Shown here piece by piece: positions 52,887-62,920 of a stretch of 64,000 nucleotides of DNA. Numbering within the stretch: position 1 is the stretch's first letter; the number at the start of each line of letters is the position of its first letter. Position numbers and translations under genes: made by a program. Where the stretch lies: positions 930,001 to 994,000 of the forward strand of contig NZ_CP110008.1 in assembly GCF_025947285.1 (NCBI RefSeq). Direction: 5' to 3'. The stretch is from Flavobacterium sp. N2820. Lineage in GTDB: Bacteria; Bacteroidota; Bacteroidia; Flavobacteriales; Flavobacteriaceae. The notes beneath the pieces are model-generated. The model did not search any database. It saw only the letters and a list, made by a program, of their open reading frames with translations, and was not told the origin of the DNA.

Positions 52887-53907
52887 CAAAAAAGTTATTC
52901 GATTTATTGTCAAAGAAAATTGTTTCTTTTGAATCGAAATAACGGGCTTCGGTTCTTAATTTTACTTTAGAATTAGGTAAATAATCAAAGTTTATGGAAG
53001 CTCCAGAGGTTTTAAACGCATCTGAAGTAGCAACAATCACATTATCTTCATCTTGATAATATTCAACTCTTAACGCAGTTTGCCATTTGGGATTAATTGA
53101 ATATTGCGCAATCAAAACGGGACTCATCCAATACAAATGTTTGTCATTTAAAGAAGAACTATCTTGAATACCAAGATCAAATCCTAAAATGGTGCGCCAT
53201 TTTGAATTCCACTGATTATCCCAATATAAATTACTAAAGTAACGCATGGCTAATTCGGTTTGATAAAATTCTTTTCCAATAAAAGTACTCCAGTTTAAAA
53301 TGGCTTTTTCAGTAGGTTTGTAAACAATTTGCGTCCCAAAAGCTGGTGCAACGGTTTTGTCAGGTTTGTTGATGCGTTGCCAACCATTAGTTACCAATCC
53401 CGAAAAACTCCATTTTTCATTTGGTTTATAATTGTATTTGATTCCTGTCATGAAGTAAGGCGAATTTTCAGCTAAAATAGAACGCGTTAATGTCAAATTA
53501 GCAGCCGTTGTTGCCGATTCAAATCCGATGTAACTTGGCATGATTCCAACTTCAATGGATGATTTTTTGTTGTCATTCAAGTACATTCCTACATAAGCTT
53601 CGCTTACTAATTTTATATCTTCCGAAGCGTAATTATCATCTACATACGTTCCTCCATGAACCGCAATTGACGCATAAGTATTTCCGTATTGTAATTGTGC
53701 ACGAATTAATCCATTGTTCACATTAAACTCGTTATGACGGTTGTAATTGTACATAAATGGAAGTTTAGTTTCTGTAGTTGGATTGCTAAAATCATACGCA
53801 TAATACGTTTCTAAAAAACCTGAAACTTTTATTTTTAAAGAATCTTTTTCCTGAGCGTTTCCCAAAAAGGATAAAAGCACTATACTATACAGCCAAATCT
53901 GTTTCAT
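52858..53907 (-). CDS. Outer-membrane beta-barrel porin
   Basis: A 349-residue protein with a signal peptide (MKQIWLYSIVLLSFLGNAQ) and then alternating aromatic and polar beta strands ending in Phe (SLSFEF), a normal barrel end. The pattern, with GFLETYYAYDFSNP near the start, matches DUF1597/BBP2-type porins of Bacteroidota. The ATG at 53907 is used in place of a TTG six bases upstream. It overlaps the trkH end by 23 bp, so it belongs to that unit. This suggests a channel for ions or small solutes. Confidence 0.85.
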   Translation of the reverse strand: MKQIWLYSIVLLSFLGNAQEKDSLKIKVSGFLETYYAYDFSNPTTETKLPFMYNYNRHNEFNVNNGLIRAQLQYGNTYASIAVHGGTYVDDNYASEDIKLVSEAYVGMYLNDNKKSSIEVGIMPSYIGFESATTAANLTLTRSILAENSPYFMTGIKYNYKPNEKWSFSGLVTNGWQRINKPDKTVAPAFGTQIVYKPTEKAILNWSTFIGKEFYQTELAMRYFSNLYWDNQWNSKWRTILGFDLGIQDSSSLNDKHLYWMSPVLIAQYSINPKWQTALRVEYYQDEDNVIVATSDAFKTSGASINFDYLPNSKVKLRTEARYFDSKETIFFDNKSNNFFVTTSLSFEF

Positions 53908-55237
53908 TGTCAATTTTTTTATGTTGTTTTTTAGCTAAAATGGCTAATCCAAAAGTAATAACGCCTACCCTTCCAATAAACATGATGCTAATTAAAATTA
54001 TTTTTCCCCAAACCGATAAACTTCCGGTAATTCCCATACTTAAACCAACTGTTCCAATGGCTGAAGTAGCTTCAAATAGTAACTTTTCTAACGATTGATT
54101 TTCAGTAAAACTTAACAAAAATACACTAAAAAATAAAATTGCTGTGTAAAAAATAAAAGTTGAAACTGCCATTTCTAATCGGTCTGCTGGAATTTTTTTA
54201 CCTAAATAAGTCACTTTTGCTTGGTTTCTTACTTTGCTCTTTACAATCGCAATTACAGCTGTTAAAGTTGTTATTTTCATACCTCCTCCGGTACTTGAAG
54301 GTGCTGCTCCAACATACATTAAGAAAATAATGGTTAGTAAAACTCCTAAAGTCAAATTACTGAGTGGAATAGAATTGTAACCCGCTGTTGATATTGCGTT
54401 AACTGTTTGAAAAGCGGCAATTTCTAATCGTTCAAAAACGGGATAATGTTGTATGGTACTCTCTCCAAAAAAAGTAATTGCAGTTGCAATAAACAAAACG
54501 CCAAAGAACGATAAAGTAATCATTTTTGTAGTAAACGAAATGGAATTTGATTTTTTTGAAAAATAATACCAAATATCAGTTACAACAATAAACCCTAATC
54601 CTCCAGAAATTGTTAAAAAGAGTACAATTCCATTTAAAAAAGTATTGGTTGCATAAGCTTCAAAACTGGTATTGTATAAACTAAATCCAGCGGTACAAAA
54701 AGAAGAAACACTATGGAAAACACTAGTCCAAATTGTAAAAAAAGTATCAGAATGAATAGGTCTAAAAGCAAAATAAAACAAAATAGCTCCAATAATTTCG
54801 ATGGTAAACGTGAATACAATAACTGATTTTAAGAAATCCTGAATTTTGAATTCTTTTGGCATAGTAAACTCGTTATGCAAGATTTTTTTATGCCAATGGG
54901 TAATCTGTTTTGTGGTAGAAAGTAAAATATAAGTCGTTAAGGTCATGTAGCCAATTCCACCAATTTGAATCAATGTTAGAATTATGAATTGTCCAAAAAA
55001 GGTATAATTATCAAACGTACTCACCGTTGCTAATCCTGTAGTAGAAAGTGCTGATGTGGATGTAAAAAGTGTATCAATGAAATCTGTTGGGATTTTCTGA
55101 GAAAAGGGTAAGGATAGAAAAATCCAACCCAAGACCATGTACATGAAAAATCCAAAAAACAAACTCTGTTGTGGATTTAATCGCAAATGAAATTTTAAAT
55201 ATTCGCGTCTTACGGTTTGAAATAAAGTTTTAGGCAT
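53885..55237 (-). CDS. TrkH family potassium uptake protein
   Basis: A 450-residue membrane protein with the four M1-P-M2-like repeats of the Trk/Ktr/HKT superfamily; the selectivity loops show SALSTTGL, VSSFCTAGFS, AISTAGYNS and ATSAIGTVGLS, each with a Gly in the filter. It carries potassium inward. No trkA/ktrA-type gating gene is next to it. The upstream genes encode a KdpD-like kinase and KdpE-like regulator, and the downstream gene a porin. Confidence 0.92.
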   Translation of the reverse strand: MPKTLFQTVRREYLKFHLRLNPQQSLFFGFFMYMVLGWIFLSLPFSQKIPTDFIDTLFTSTSALSTTGLATVSTFDNYTFFGQFIILTLIQIGGIGYMTLTTYILLSTTKQITHWHKKILHNEFTMPKEFKIQDFLKSVIVFTFTIEIIGAILFYFAFRPIHSDTFFTIWTSVFHSVSSFCTAGFSLYNTSFEAYATNTFLNGIVLFLTISGGLGFIVVTDIWYYFSKKSNSISFTTKMITLSFFGVLFIATAITFFGESTIQHYPVFERLEIAAFQTVNAISTAGYNSIPLSNLTLGVLLTIIFLMYVGAAPSSTGGGMKITTLTAVIAIVKSKVRNQAKVTYLGKKIPADRLEMAVSTFIFYTAILFFSVFLLSFTENQSLEKLLFEATSAIGTVGLSMGITGSLSVWGKIILISIMFIGRVGVITFGLAILAKKQHKKIDNETDLAV

Positions 55238-55500
55238 TATTCTTTGTTAATTTTAAATTTATAATAGTTTTTAATAAAGTGCGAAGCATGAACTAATCCG
55301 AGTTTTTCAGCTATTAAACTCAAATCATTGAGTTGATGTTCTAAGGCGTCATCTCGTTGTGGACATTGATTAATTTTGATAAATTCTCGAAGCCAATAAT
55401 CTGAATTTGAGTTAGATTGTGGAGGTCGAATTGCGTTATTTAAAGACAAACTATCGCTGTTGCTTGGCACATTAGCTGTGTTGCTGTCTAAATTTTCCAT
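55237..55500 (-). CDS. Hypothetical protein between kdpE and trkH, 87 residues
   Basis: A small soluble protein: the first 35 residues are a Ser- and Asn-rich linker and the last 50 are helical. Its stop overlaps the trkH start by one base, so translation is coupled. I do not recognise it. Position suggests an accessory to the potassium module. Confidence 0.6.
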   Translation of the reverse strand: MENLDSNTANVPSNSDSLSLNNAIRPPQSNSNSDYWLREFIKINQCPQRDDALEHQLNDLSLIAEKLGLVHASHFIKNYYKFKINKE

Positions 55501-55513
55501 ATGTAATGATTTT

Positions 55514-56197
55514 TTATGTCAGAATAAATCGATAACCAATTCCGCTTTCGGTGAGAATCATTTCCGGATGATTGGCATCTTTTTCAATTTTTTTTCTTAA
55601 TTGTGCTACAAACACGCGTAGATATTGGGTTTGGTCGCTATAACTTTTACCCCAAATTTCTTTTAATAAGTATTGATGTGTTAATACTTTTCCTTCATTT
55701 TTTGCCAAAATGGCTAACAAATTAAACTCTGTTTGAGTTAATTTAACTTCTTCGTTATTCACTTTTACAATTCGCACCATCAAATCAATTGAAAAATTAG
55801 TTGAACTAATTACTGGTTCAGAAGCTTCTTTGATGTGATTTCTCATGTGAGAACGAACTCTTGCTAATAATTCTTGCGTTCTAAAGGGTTTAATTAAATA
55901 ATCATTAGCTCCATTATCTAGAGCTTTTACAATTTCCGATTCTTCACTTTTTACCGATAAAATCATGATGGGATTCAAATACCATTCGCGCAATTGCTGC
56001 AATACTTTTTGACCATCAACATCAGGCAAACCTAAGTCGAGCATAATCAAATCGGGTTGAAAAGTTGCCGCAAAACGAATACCTTCTAAGCCATTTTCGG
56101 CCAATTTCACCTCAAAATCATTCGTGCTCAAAGTAATTTCTAAAAGCTTTCTGATTTGCGATTCATCATCAATGACTAAAATTTGGCGCTTATTCAT
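55514..56197 (-). CDS. KdpE-like response regulator (OmpR family)
   Basis: A 227-residue regulator with a receiver domain (phosphoacceptor D54 in MLDLGLPDV, acidic pair D10/D11, KPF at the end) and a winged-helix DNA-binding domain. Length, LTQTEFNLLAIL and the RVFVAQLRKKIEKD ending match KdpE. It pairs with the kinase whose gene overlaps its start by 8 bp. In classic systems KdpDE drives kdpFABC; no such genes are seen here, so trkH and the porin are probable targets. Confidence 0.9.
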   Translation of the reverse strand: MNKRQILVIDDESQIRKLLEITLSTNDFEVKLAENGLEGIRFAATFQPDLIMLDLGLPDVDGQKVLQQLREWYLNPIMILSVKSEESEIVKALDNGANDYLIKPFRTQELLARVRSHMRNHIKEASEPVISSTNFSIDLMVRIVKVNNEEVKLTQTEFNLLAILAKNEGKVLTHQYLLKEIWGKSYSDQTQYLRVFVAQLRKKIEKDANHPEMILTESGIGYRFILT

Positions 56198-57260
56198 TTT
56201 CTATCGGATTAAATTTTGAAACTTCGGTTTTAATTTTGATTACAAATTTTGCTCCACCTTCTACTCTATTTTCTAAAGCTACAGTTCCGTTTTGCGCTTC
56301 AACGAAACCTTTTACAATAGATAATCCCAAACCTGAACCACCAGGACGCGAATTTTTAAGTCTGTAAAATTTATCAAAAACAAAGGCAATTTCATCTTCT
56401 GGAAAACCTTTTCCTTCATCTAAAATTTTAATTTGCAAAGTATCTTCGGTATATGATAAATTGATTGTTATAGTGCTTTTTTCAGGCGTATAAATTATGG
56501 CATTGTTCAATAAATTGTAAATAACATGTTCTGTTAAACCGTAATCCAATTTAAAAAGCGGTAGATTTTCGGGAGCAGTAACTACTATTTTTTGCGTGTA
56601 TGATTTAATTTTCAGCGCTCTAATTACTTCATATACAATTTCATTCACATCAACCCAGTCCATTTTTGCAACAATAACACCCGATTCTAATCGCGACATA
56701 TTCAATAAATTTTCAACTTGATTATTCAGTCGCAACGAAGCAATTGAAATTTCTTCCAATAATTTTTCTTTCTGATTTTCGGTCATAATTGCATTGCTTT
56801 GAAGCGCATCGGTTGAACCAATAATGGCAGCAATAGGCGTTTTTAATTCGTGAGATAAACTATCTAAAAGGGTGCTGTAGAGTTTTATGGATTGTAATTT
56901 TGATTCTTTTTCATTCGCAATTCGTTCAATTTGTCTGATTTTGAACGTCAAAACAGCATTAATTAAAGCAATTACAAAATACATAAAGAACATAAATTTG
57001 TCTTCTGTATTTCCGATGTGAAACGTATAATAAGGCTTGATAAAAAAGAAATTCCAAATTAAAGCACTCAAAACAGCAGCTAATAATGTTGGAACAATTC
57101 TGTAAAACATGGCTACAAAAGAAACAGTAACCAAAAGAATAAAGGCAATAACTTTGTAGCCAATAATGTCTTTAAATGTAAAACAAACAAGGGAAACCAG
57201 CACCACTAATAGTATGCTGAAAATATATTGATTGTTAGGATTTGATGTTCTACTAAACAC
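56190..57260 (-). CDS. KdpD-like sensor histidine kinase, short form
   Basis: A 356-residue kinase. Residues 10-110 are the four-helix DUF4118 membrane region of KdpD, including the NFFFIKPYYTF motif. H137 in SLSHELKTP is the phosphoacceptor, and the ATP domain has LLNNAIIYTP, DEGKGFP and GSGLGLSIV. The large KdpD N-terminal domain (KdpD and USP parts) is absent, which is known for a minority of KdpD-like kinases. It senses potassium or turgor by analogy. Confidence 0.9.
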   Translation of the reverse strand: MFSRTSNPNNQYIFSILLVVLVSLVCFTFKDIIGYKVIAFILLVTVSFVAMFYRIVPTLLAAVLSALIWNFFFIKPYYTFHIGNTEDKFMFFMYFVIALINAVLTFKIRQIERIANEKESKLQSIKLYSTLLDSLSHELKTPIAAIIGSTDALQSNAIMTENQKEKLLEEISIASLRLNNQVENLLNMSRLESGVIVAKMDWVDVNEIVYEVIRALKIKSYTQKIVVTAPENLPLFKLDYGLTEHVIYNLLNNAIIYTPEKSTITINLSYTEDTLQIKILDEGKGFPEDEIAFVFDKFYRLKNSRPGGSGLGLSIVKGFVEAQNGTVALENRVEGGAKFVIKIKTEVSKFNPIENE

Positions 57261-57350
57261 GCTTTAAAACTTTACCAATTAATTACTTGGCAAAGATAAG
57301 TTGGGTTTTATAAATAGCGTATAAAAGAAATACTAATAAGTATAAAGATT

Positions 57351-57791
57351 TTATAAAGATTTTTTTCTTCTGGTGTCAATCAAATGGATAATTTGCCATT
57401 TTCCGTTGTCGTTATACAAGGTAAAAGCGTTTGCACCAATGTGACTTAGCTTATCATTTACATAAAACTCATAAGGAGTCCAAACATGTGCTAAATTACC
57501 GTCAATTTCTACTTTATAATCGATAAGTTTTTCAACTATTTTGAGATTGGCAGGAATTGTAGCAATCGATTTTAAGAAATCATCAAAGTTTTCTGCTTCT
57601 AACTTATAACCTTCTTTAGTATTAGCAATGGTTCGCAATACGATTTCAGAATGACATAATTCATTTAATGCAATGGTATCTTTTGCATGAAATGCTTTAA
57701 AAAAATCATCAACTACCTCTTTAGGAGTTGCATCTTGAGCAAAAATAAAATTTGATATTAAAACGATTGTGACAGTCAAAAACTTTTTCAT
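57351..57791 (-). CDS. NTF2-like secreted protein
   Basis: A 146-residue protein with a signal peptide (MKKFLTVTIVLISNFIFAQ) and an NTF2/SnoaL-like fold (VVDDFFKAFHAKD, HVWTPYEFYVNDKLSHIG, WQIIHLIDTRRK). Such small folds bind ligands or act as enzymes; nothing more specific is visible. It follows the kinase on the same strand but about 90 bp away. Confidence 0.85.
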   Translation of the reverse strand: MKKFLTVTIVLISNFIFAQDATPKEVVDDFFKAFHAKDTIALNELCHSEIVLRTIANTKEGYKLEAENFDDFLKSIATIPANLKIVEKLIDYKVEIDGNLAHVWTPYEFYVNDKLSHIGANAFTLYNDNGKWQIIHLIDTRRKKSL

Positions 57792-57806
57792 TGCAAAATT
57801 ATTTGG

Positions 57807-59093
57807 TTAATGCATTAGTAGCACTTGAACTAAATATGTTACAATTCCAGCAATGTATCCTGCTATTGCAAGCGGAGTTATCTTTTTTAAATACCACATA
57901 AACGTAATTTTTTCTTTTTCCATGACAGCAATACCTGCTGCAGATCCAATTACTAACATACTTCCGCCTGTTCCTGCACACAATGCAATAAATTCCCATA
58001 AAGAATGATCCATTGGATAATCTGCTAATGAAAACATTCCTTGTGTGGCTGCAACTAAACTTCCGTTATCTACGATTGATGACAATACCCCAATTGCAAT
58101 AATCATGGAATCTGTATTGGGTAAATTTGTAACTAAAAAAGTAGCCATTTCTCGTAAAATACCAACTTCTTGCAACGCAAAAACCATTAATAAAATTCCC
58201 ATAAAATATAGAATTGAGCTAATGTCAACTTTGGTTAAAGCATAGGCCACCGAAAATTTATCTTTTTCTTCTTGTGTTTTCTTTCTGTGATACATTATAG
58301 AAACTAAAGAAACCATTGATAAAGAAATTAAAACGCCAATAAATGGTGGTAATCCCGTTAAGGTTTTGATTACAGGAACCATAATTAATCCAATTACTCC
58401 AGCGATAAAAACACTCATGCTTCCTCTCATTTTCTCTTCTTGACGCACTTGAGCCATTGATACTTGCGCTCGCAAAACTGCAAAACCTTTTATTCTAAAA
58501 CTCGCAATAATTACAGGAACCAACAAAACCATTATTGAAGGTAAAAATAACGCCTTTACAATTCCAAAAGAACTTACTTGTCCACCAATCCATAACAAAG
58601 TTGTGGTGACATCACCAATTGGACTAAAAGCACCTCCAGCATTAGCTGCAATAACAACAATTCCGGTTAACATCATTCTAATTTCACCTTTTGGCATTAA
58701 CTTTCTTAAAAGTGTTACCATAATAATAGCGGTAGCCAAATTATCCAATAAAGCAGATAAAACAAAGGTTATAAAAGCAACAATCCACAATAATCTTAAA
58801 ACCGAAGTGGTTCTAATTCTACTCGTAATTACTGTAAATCCTCTATGAATATCGATCAACTCAACAATAGTCATGGCGCCCATCAAAAAGATCAACAACC
58901 CCGAAATTTCGCCAAAATATTCCATTAATCGCTCTGTAACTAAATGCTGGTCATCATTACTGTATAATGCAATTACAACCCAACAAATTGTTCCTGTAAG
59001 TAAAGCGGTAATGGTTTTATTAATTCGAATGGGAGATTCCATTATAACAGATAAATAACCCAAAATTGCAACTGCAAGTAATATAGATATCAT
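57807..59093 (-). CDS. nhaD: Sodium:proton antiporter NhaD
   Basis: A 428-residue antiporter with about 13 helices. Conserved elements are the segment GAMTIVELIDIHRGF, the LDNLATAIIMV motif with acidic and Asn residues in the membrane, and GGAFSPIGDVTTTLLWIGG. NhaD moves sodium out against protons in alkaline conditions. In marine flavobacteria it often sits near ion-related genes, and here it is close to the TrkH cluster. Confidence 0.92.
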   Translation of the reverse strand: MISILLAVAILGYLSVIMESPIRINKTITALLTGTICWVVIALYSNDDQHLVTERLMEYFGEISGLLIFLMGAMTIVELIDIHRGFTVITSRIRTTSVLRLLWIVAFITFVLSALLDNLATAIIMVTLLRKLMPKGEIRMMLTGIVVIAANAGGAFSPIGDVTTTLLWIGGQVSSFGIVKALFLPSIMVLLVPVIIASFRIKGFAVLRAQVSMAQVRQEEKMRGSMSVFIAGVIGLIMVPVIKTLTGLPPFIGVLISLSMVSLVSIMYHRKKTQEEKDKFSVAYALTKVDISSILYFMGILLMVFALQEVGILREMATFLVTNLPNTDSMIIAIGVLSSIVDNGSLVAATQGMFSLADYPMDHSLWEFIALCAGTGGSMLVIGSAAGIAVMEKEKITFMWYLKKITPLAIAGYIAGIVTYLVQVLLMH

Positions 59094-59199
59094 TTTAGCA
59101 TAGGTTTTAAAAACGGTACGAATTTAATCTAATAATTTAACATAAATTTAATATTGGATAAATATTTTTCAACGGTGTTAAAAAGAAACTAACATTTAT

Positions 59200-59207
59200 T
59201 ACATTTG
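59200..59207 (+). promoter_or_regulatory. -7 box (TACATTTG) of panB
   Basis: TACATTTG matches the consensus and lies 20 bp before the start codon. Confidence 0.55.
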
Positions 59208-59227
59208 TACTATAAAGCAAAAATATT

Positions 59228-60046
59228 ATGTCTGTAGCAAAAAAAGATTACAAGAGAATTACGACCAAAACACTAATCGAAATGAAAGAAAATGGAGAAA
59301 AAATCTCCATGCTTACTGCTTATGATTTCACAATGGCAAAAATTGTTGATTCAGCTGGTGTAGATGTAATCTTAGTTGGCGATTCCGCAAGTAATGTAAT
59401 GGCTGGACATGAAACAACACTTCCAATTACACTTGACCAAATGATTTATCACGCATCAAGTGTGGTTAGAGCCTGTGAGAGAGCTTTAGTGGTGGTAGAT
59501 TTACCTTTTGGAAGTTACCAATCTGATTCTAAAGAAGCGTTGCGTTCTTCTATCAGAATTATGAAAGAAAGTGGCGGACATGCAGTAAAACTAGAAGGTG
59601 GAAGCGAAATAAAAGATTCAATAAAAAAAATATTAAATGCAGGAATTCCTGTAATGGGTCACTTGGGTTTAACACCACAATCTATCTATAAATTCGGAAC
59701 GTATACGGTTAGAGCAAAAGAAGATGCTGAAGCTGAAAAATTATTAGAAGACGCAAAAATGCTTGAAAAATTAGGTTGCTTTGCCCTAGTTTTAGAAAAA
59801 ATACCAGCAGCTTTGGCAGAGAAAGTAGCAAAAAGTATTTCAATACCTGTTATTGGAATTGGAGCTGGAAGTGGCGTGGACGGACAAGTATTGGTAATCC
59901 ATGATATGTTAGGAATGAATAATGAATTTAGTCCAAGATTTTTGAGAAGATATTTAGATTTATACGATCAAATGACAACTGCAATAGGACAATATGTAAC
60001 CGATGTAAAATCGAAAGATTTTCCAAATGCTAATGAACAATATTAA
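59228..60046 (+). CDS. panB: 3-methyl-2-oxobutanoate hydroxymethyltransferase
   Basis: A 272-residue TIM-barrel enzyme with the family motifs [35 protein letters not shown] and [14 protein letters not shown]. It adds a hydroxymethyl group to the keto acid to give ketopantoate, the first step of pantothenate and coenzyme A synthesis. The RluA gene begins at a GTG 2 bp after its stop. Confidence 0.97.
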   Translation: MSVAKKDYKRITTKTLIEMKENGEKISMLTAYDFTMAKIVDSAGVDVILVGDSASNVMAGHETTLPITLDQMIYHASSVVRACERALVVVDLPFGSYQSDSKEALRSSIRIMKESGGHAVKLEGGSEIKDSIKKILNAGIPVMGHLGLTPQSIYKFGTYTVRAKEDAEAEKLLEDAKMLEKLGCFALVLEKIPAALAEKVAKSISIPVIGIGAGSGVDGQVLVIHDMLGMNNEFSPRFLRRYLDLYDQMTTAIGQYVTDVKSKDFPNANEQY

Positions 60047-60048
60047 TT

Positions 60049-60744
60049 GTGTCTAACAAAGAAATTTCAACCAAAAATAACCTTCAAATCCTTCACGAAG
60101 ACAATCATATTATTGTCATCAATAAGCGTGTAGGCGATATTGTACAAGGAGACAAAACAGGCGACAAACCACTTTCGGATGTTGTAAAAGAATACATCAA
60201 AGAAAAGTACAATAAACCAGGCGATGTTTTTTTAGGGGTCGTGCATCGTTTAGACAGACCTACTACAGGAATTGTGGTTTTTGCAAAAACATCCAAAGCA
60301 CTTACTCGTTTAAACGAAACATTTAAAAATAGAGAAACTCAAAAAACGTATTGGGCAGTTGTTAAAAATGTGCCTCCAAAAGAACAAGATAAACTGATTC
60401 ATTTCTTAAAAAGAAACACCAAAAACAACACATCCAAAGCGCATTTAAAAGAAGTTCCTGATAGCAAACAAGCTAGTTTAAGTTACCAAGTATTTAAAAA
60501 GCTAACCAATTATTATGCGTTAGAAATTGATTTGCATACAGGAAGACATCACCAAATTAGAGCACAATTACAAGCAATTGGTTGTCCTATTAAAGGGGAT
60601 TTAAAATATGGTTTTGACCGAAGTAACCCCGACGGAGGAATACATCTTCATGCAAGAAAATTGGTTTTAACGCATCCGGTTTCAAAAGAAATTTTTACAT
60701 TTATAGCAAATCCTCCCAAAGATGTTATTTGGGATTTAATTTAA
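60049..60744 (+). CDS. RluA family pseudouridine synthase
   Basis: A 231-residue enzyme starting at GTG (60049). The catalytic Asp lies in HRLDRPTTG; GRHHQIRAQ and LHARKLVLTHP are typical of RluA/RluC types. There is no N-terminal S4 domain. Whether it acts on rRNA or tRNA is not shown by the sequence. It is coupled to panB and followed 9 bp later by a membrane gene. Confidence 0.92.
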   Translation: MSNKEISTKNNLQILHEDNHIIVINKRVGDIVQGDKTGDKPLSDVVKEYIKEKYNKPGDVFLGVVHRLDRPTTGIVVFAKTSKALTRLNETFKNRETQKTYWAVVKNVPPKEQDKLIHFLKRNTKNNTSKAHLKEVPDSKQASLSYQVFKKLTNYYALEIDLHTGRHHQIRAQLQAIGCPIKGDLKYGFDRSNPDGGIHLHARKLVLTHPVSKEIFTFIANPPKDVIWDLI

Positions 60745-60753
60745 TTACAACGT

Positions 60754-61524
60754 ATGAAAAATAGTGTGGACAACAAAATTCAAAATGGGTATTCTTTAGA
60801 TTTAGGTAAAATAATTGAGCTTAGCTTTGCTACTTTCAAAAAAACATTTCTAATTTCTGGCGTTGCGTTCATCATTATATGTATCGTTGCGTTAATTTTA
60901 TATGCAGGCTATTTTGGACTTTTATTTGGTTTTAGCAATTTTGCCGATACTATGGCTCAAATTGAATCTAGTGCTTTAAATGCAACTACACAGATTACCA
61001 ATACACTTGTTGGTGCTGTTTTTAGTGCCTTATTTGGACCTATTATTGCAGGGTTTATATATGTAAATCACCTAGCTAATACAAATAAAGAATATGGTGT
61101 AGCCTCATTTTTTGATTTTTACAAAAGTGATAAAGTAAAAGACATTCTAATTAATCAACTGATTATTACCTTGTTTGTTAATGCAATAGCTACATTTTTG
61201 GTGATTGCAAACTTTCCAATAATCAGCGGATTACTTCAAATAATCGTTGCGCTTTTAACATTCTTTTCGATTCCACTGATTATTTTTGGTGACCAAAATT
61301 ACATGGATGCAATTACTAAAAGTGCACAATTATTTATAAAACAACCCTTAGTAATTATTGTTAGTATTATTATTGGAGGATTAGGTTCAATGGTAGGAAT
61401 TATTGCGCTTTGTATCGGAATATTTTTTACTGCACCTTACTATTTTTCAGTAATTTATGCTGTGTACCATGAAGCTATTGGATTTCAAGAAACCTCTCCT
61501 ATTGACGAAATTGGATTAGAATAA
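60754..61524 (+). CDS. Integral membrane protein, 256 residues
   Basis: Five to six predicted helices, with Gly/Ala-rich pairs resembling DUF975-like or glycerophosphoryl-diester-associated membrane domains. I do not assign a firm family. An N-terminal soluble stretch of about 25 residues is followed by the first helix and the C-terminus is acidic (ETSPIDEIGLE). It lies in line with panB and the DUF5723 gene, so co-transcription is likely. Confidence 0.7.
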   Translation: MKNSVDNKIQNGYSLDLGKIIELSFATFKKTFLISGVAFIIICIVALILYAGYFGLLFGFSNFADTMAQIESSALNATTQITNTLVGAVFSALFGPIIAGFIYVNHLANTNKEYGVASFFDFYKSDKVKDILINQLIITLFVNAIATFLVIANFPIISGLLQIIVALLTFFSIPLIIFGDQNYMDAITKSAQLFIKQPLVIIVSIIIGGLGSMVGIIALCIGIFFTAPYYFSVIYAVYHEAIGFQETSPIDEIGLE

Positions 61525-61538
61525 CAAAATATAGTAGT

Positions 61539-62882
61539 ATGAAAAAAGTATTCATTAGCACTGCACTTTTAATAGGCATAATTGGAGTTGCACAAGAACA
61601 CTTTTCTGGAATCAACACCAGTAAAAGAGTAGGAATCTTAAACGCAAATATTAATCCAGCTGAACTAAATAATTTATCATCAGATTTTGAGGTAAGCGTT
61701 TTTAACTTTAGCACCAATATATCCAATAACAAAATTACTTTCAACGAATTGGTCAACGGAAGTAATATTGAAGATAAATTTTTTACAGGAACAGATCCTG
61801 CAAACATTAGGTTAGATGTTTTAATCAACGGTCCTTCTTTTGCAATGAAATATAAAAAATGGGGATTTGGGCTTTTTTCATCGGCAAATGTAAAAACTAA
61901 TGCGATTGATGTTGATGTAAATTTAGGAGATGCTTTAACCAACTCATTTGTTGGAAGTGCTGCCATCAATTCAAACTATAATCAACGCTTAAATGCTGCT
62001 ACTTGGGGCGAAATTGGATTAGCTGCTTCCCGAAATATTTTAGATTCCGAAAAACATCGATTTAATGTTGGAGCAACCGTAAAATTCTTATTTCCTGGTT
62101 CCTACATGAATTTAGGGGTTTCAAATCTTAAAGGTACTATAACCAATACTTTTGGTGATATTAATCTGACCAATGCAACTGCTGATGTCAATATTTCATA
62201 CTCTGGAAGTTTAGCAGACAATTATACCGATAGTTCAAATTATAGCAAATTATTTGCAGGTGGTTTGAATGGATTTGGTGCAGAAATCGGTGTAAACTAT
62301 CAATTAAAAGAACCAAAAACTGACGAATCTTCCTCTAACGGCTATAAGCTAAATGCTGGTTTAAGTTTTAGAAATATGGGGACTATGTCTTTCAAATCTG
62401 AAAACAATGTAGCTACAGATTATAATCTTGAAATTCAAGGTTTTGAAGCACTTAACTTAAATCAATTTGACGGCTCAGAGAGCATTACTGATATCGAAAC
62501 AATTCTTGTAAATAGCGGTTATTTAACTGTCGAAAATACAAGTAAAGATTTTAAAATAAAACTACCCGCTGTAATAAATGCTTATGTGGATTATCACATT
62601 CATAACAAATGGTATATTTCAGCCTATACCCAACAAAAATTGGCGGATGATTCTGAAAATGATTTTACAACCATTCAAAATGTAATCACTGTAACGCCTC
62701 GTTTTTCAGGAAAACACTATGAAGTGTATGTGCCGTTTTCGCAAAATGAAGTTTCTGATTTTACCACAGGCTTCGGTTTTAGATTGGGCGGATTTTTCAT
62801 GGGCTCTAGCTCAATAATTACTGCTGTAATAAACGATTCAACTCAAGCAGATATCTATCTTGGTTTTAGATTTGGTATCTAA
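61539..62882 (+). CDS. DUF5723 outer-membrane beta-barrel protein
   Basis: A 447-residue protein with a signal peptide (MKKVFISTALLIGIIGVAQ) and beta-strand-rich sequence; the block NINPAELNNL with later LFSSANVKTNA segments is characteristic of DUF5723. The last residues (YLGFRFGI) fit an outer-membrane barrel. It starts 14 bp after the previous stop. Role unknown. Confidence 0.85.
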   Translation: MKKVFISTALLIGIIGVAQEHFSGINTSKRVGILNANINPAELNNLSSDFEVSVFNFSTNISNNKITFNELVNGSNIEDKFFTGTDPANIRLDVLINGPSFAMKYKKWGFGLFSSANVKTNAIDVDVNLGDALTNSFVGSAAINSNYNQRLNAATWGEIGLAASRNILDSEKHRFNVGATVKFLFPGSYMNLGVSNLKGTITNTFGDINLTNATADVNISYSGSLADNYTDSSNYSKLFAGGLNGFGAEIGVNYQLKEPKTDESSSNGYKLNAGLSFRNMGTMSFKSENNVATDYNLEIQGFEALNLNQFDGSESITDIETILVNSGYLTVENTSKDFKIKLPAVINAYVDYHIHNKWYISAYTQQKLADDSENDFTTIQNVITVTPRFSGKHYEVYVPFSQNEVSDFTTGFGFRLGGFFMGSSSIITAVINDSTQADIYLGFRFGI

Positions 62883-62920
62883 TTTTATAGTTAATATAAT
62901 CCCTAAAATAAGAATTAAAT

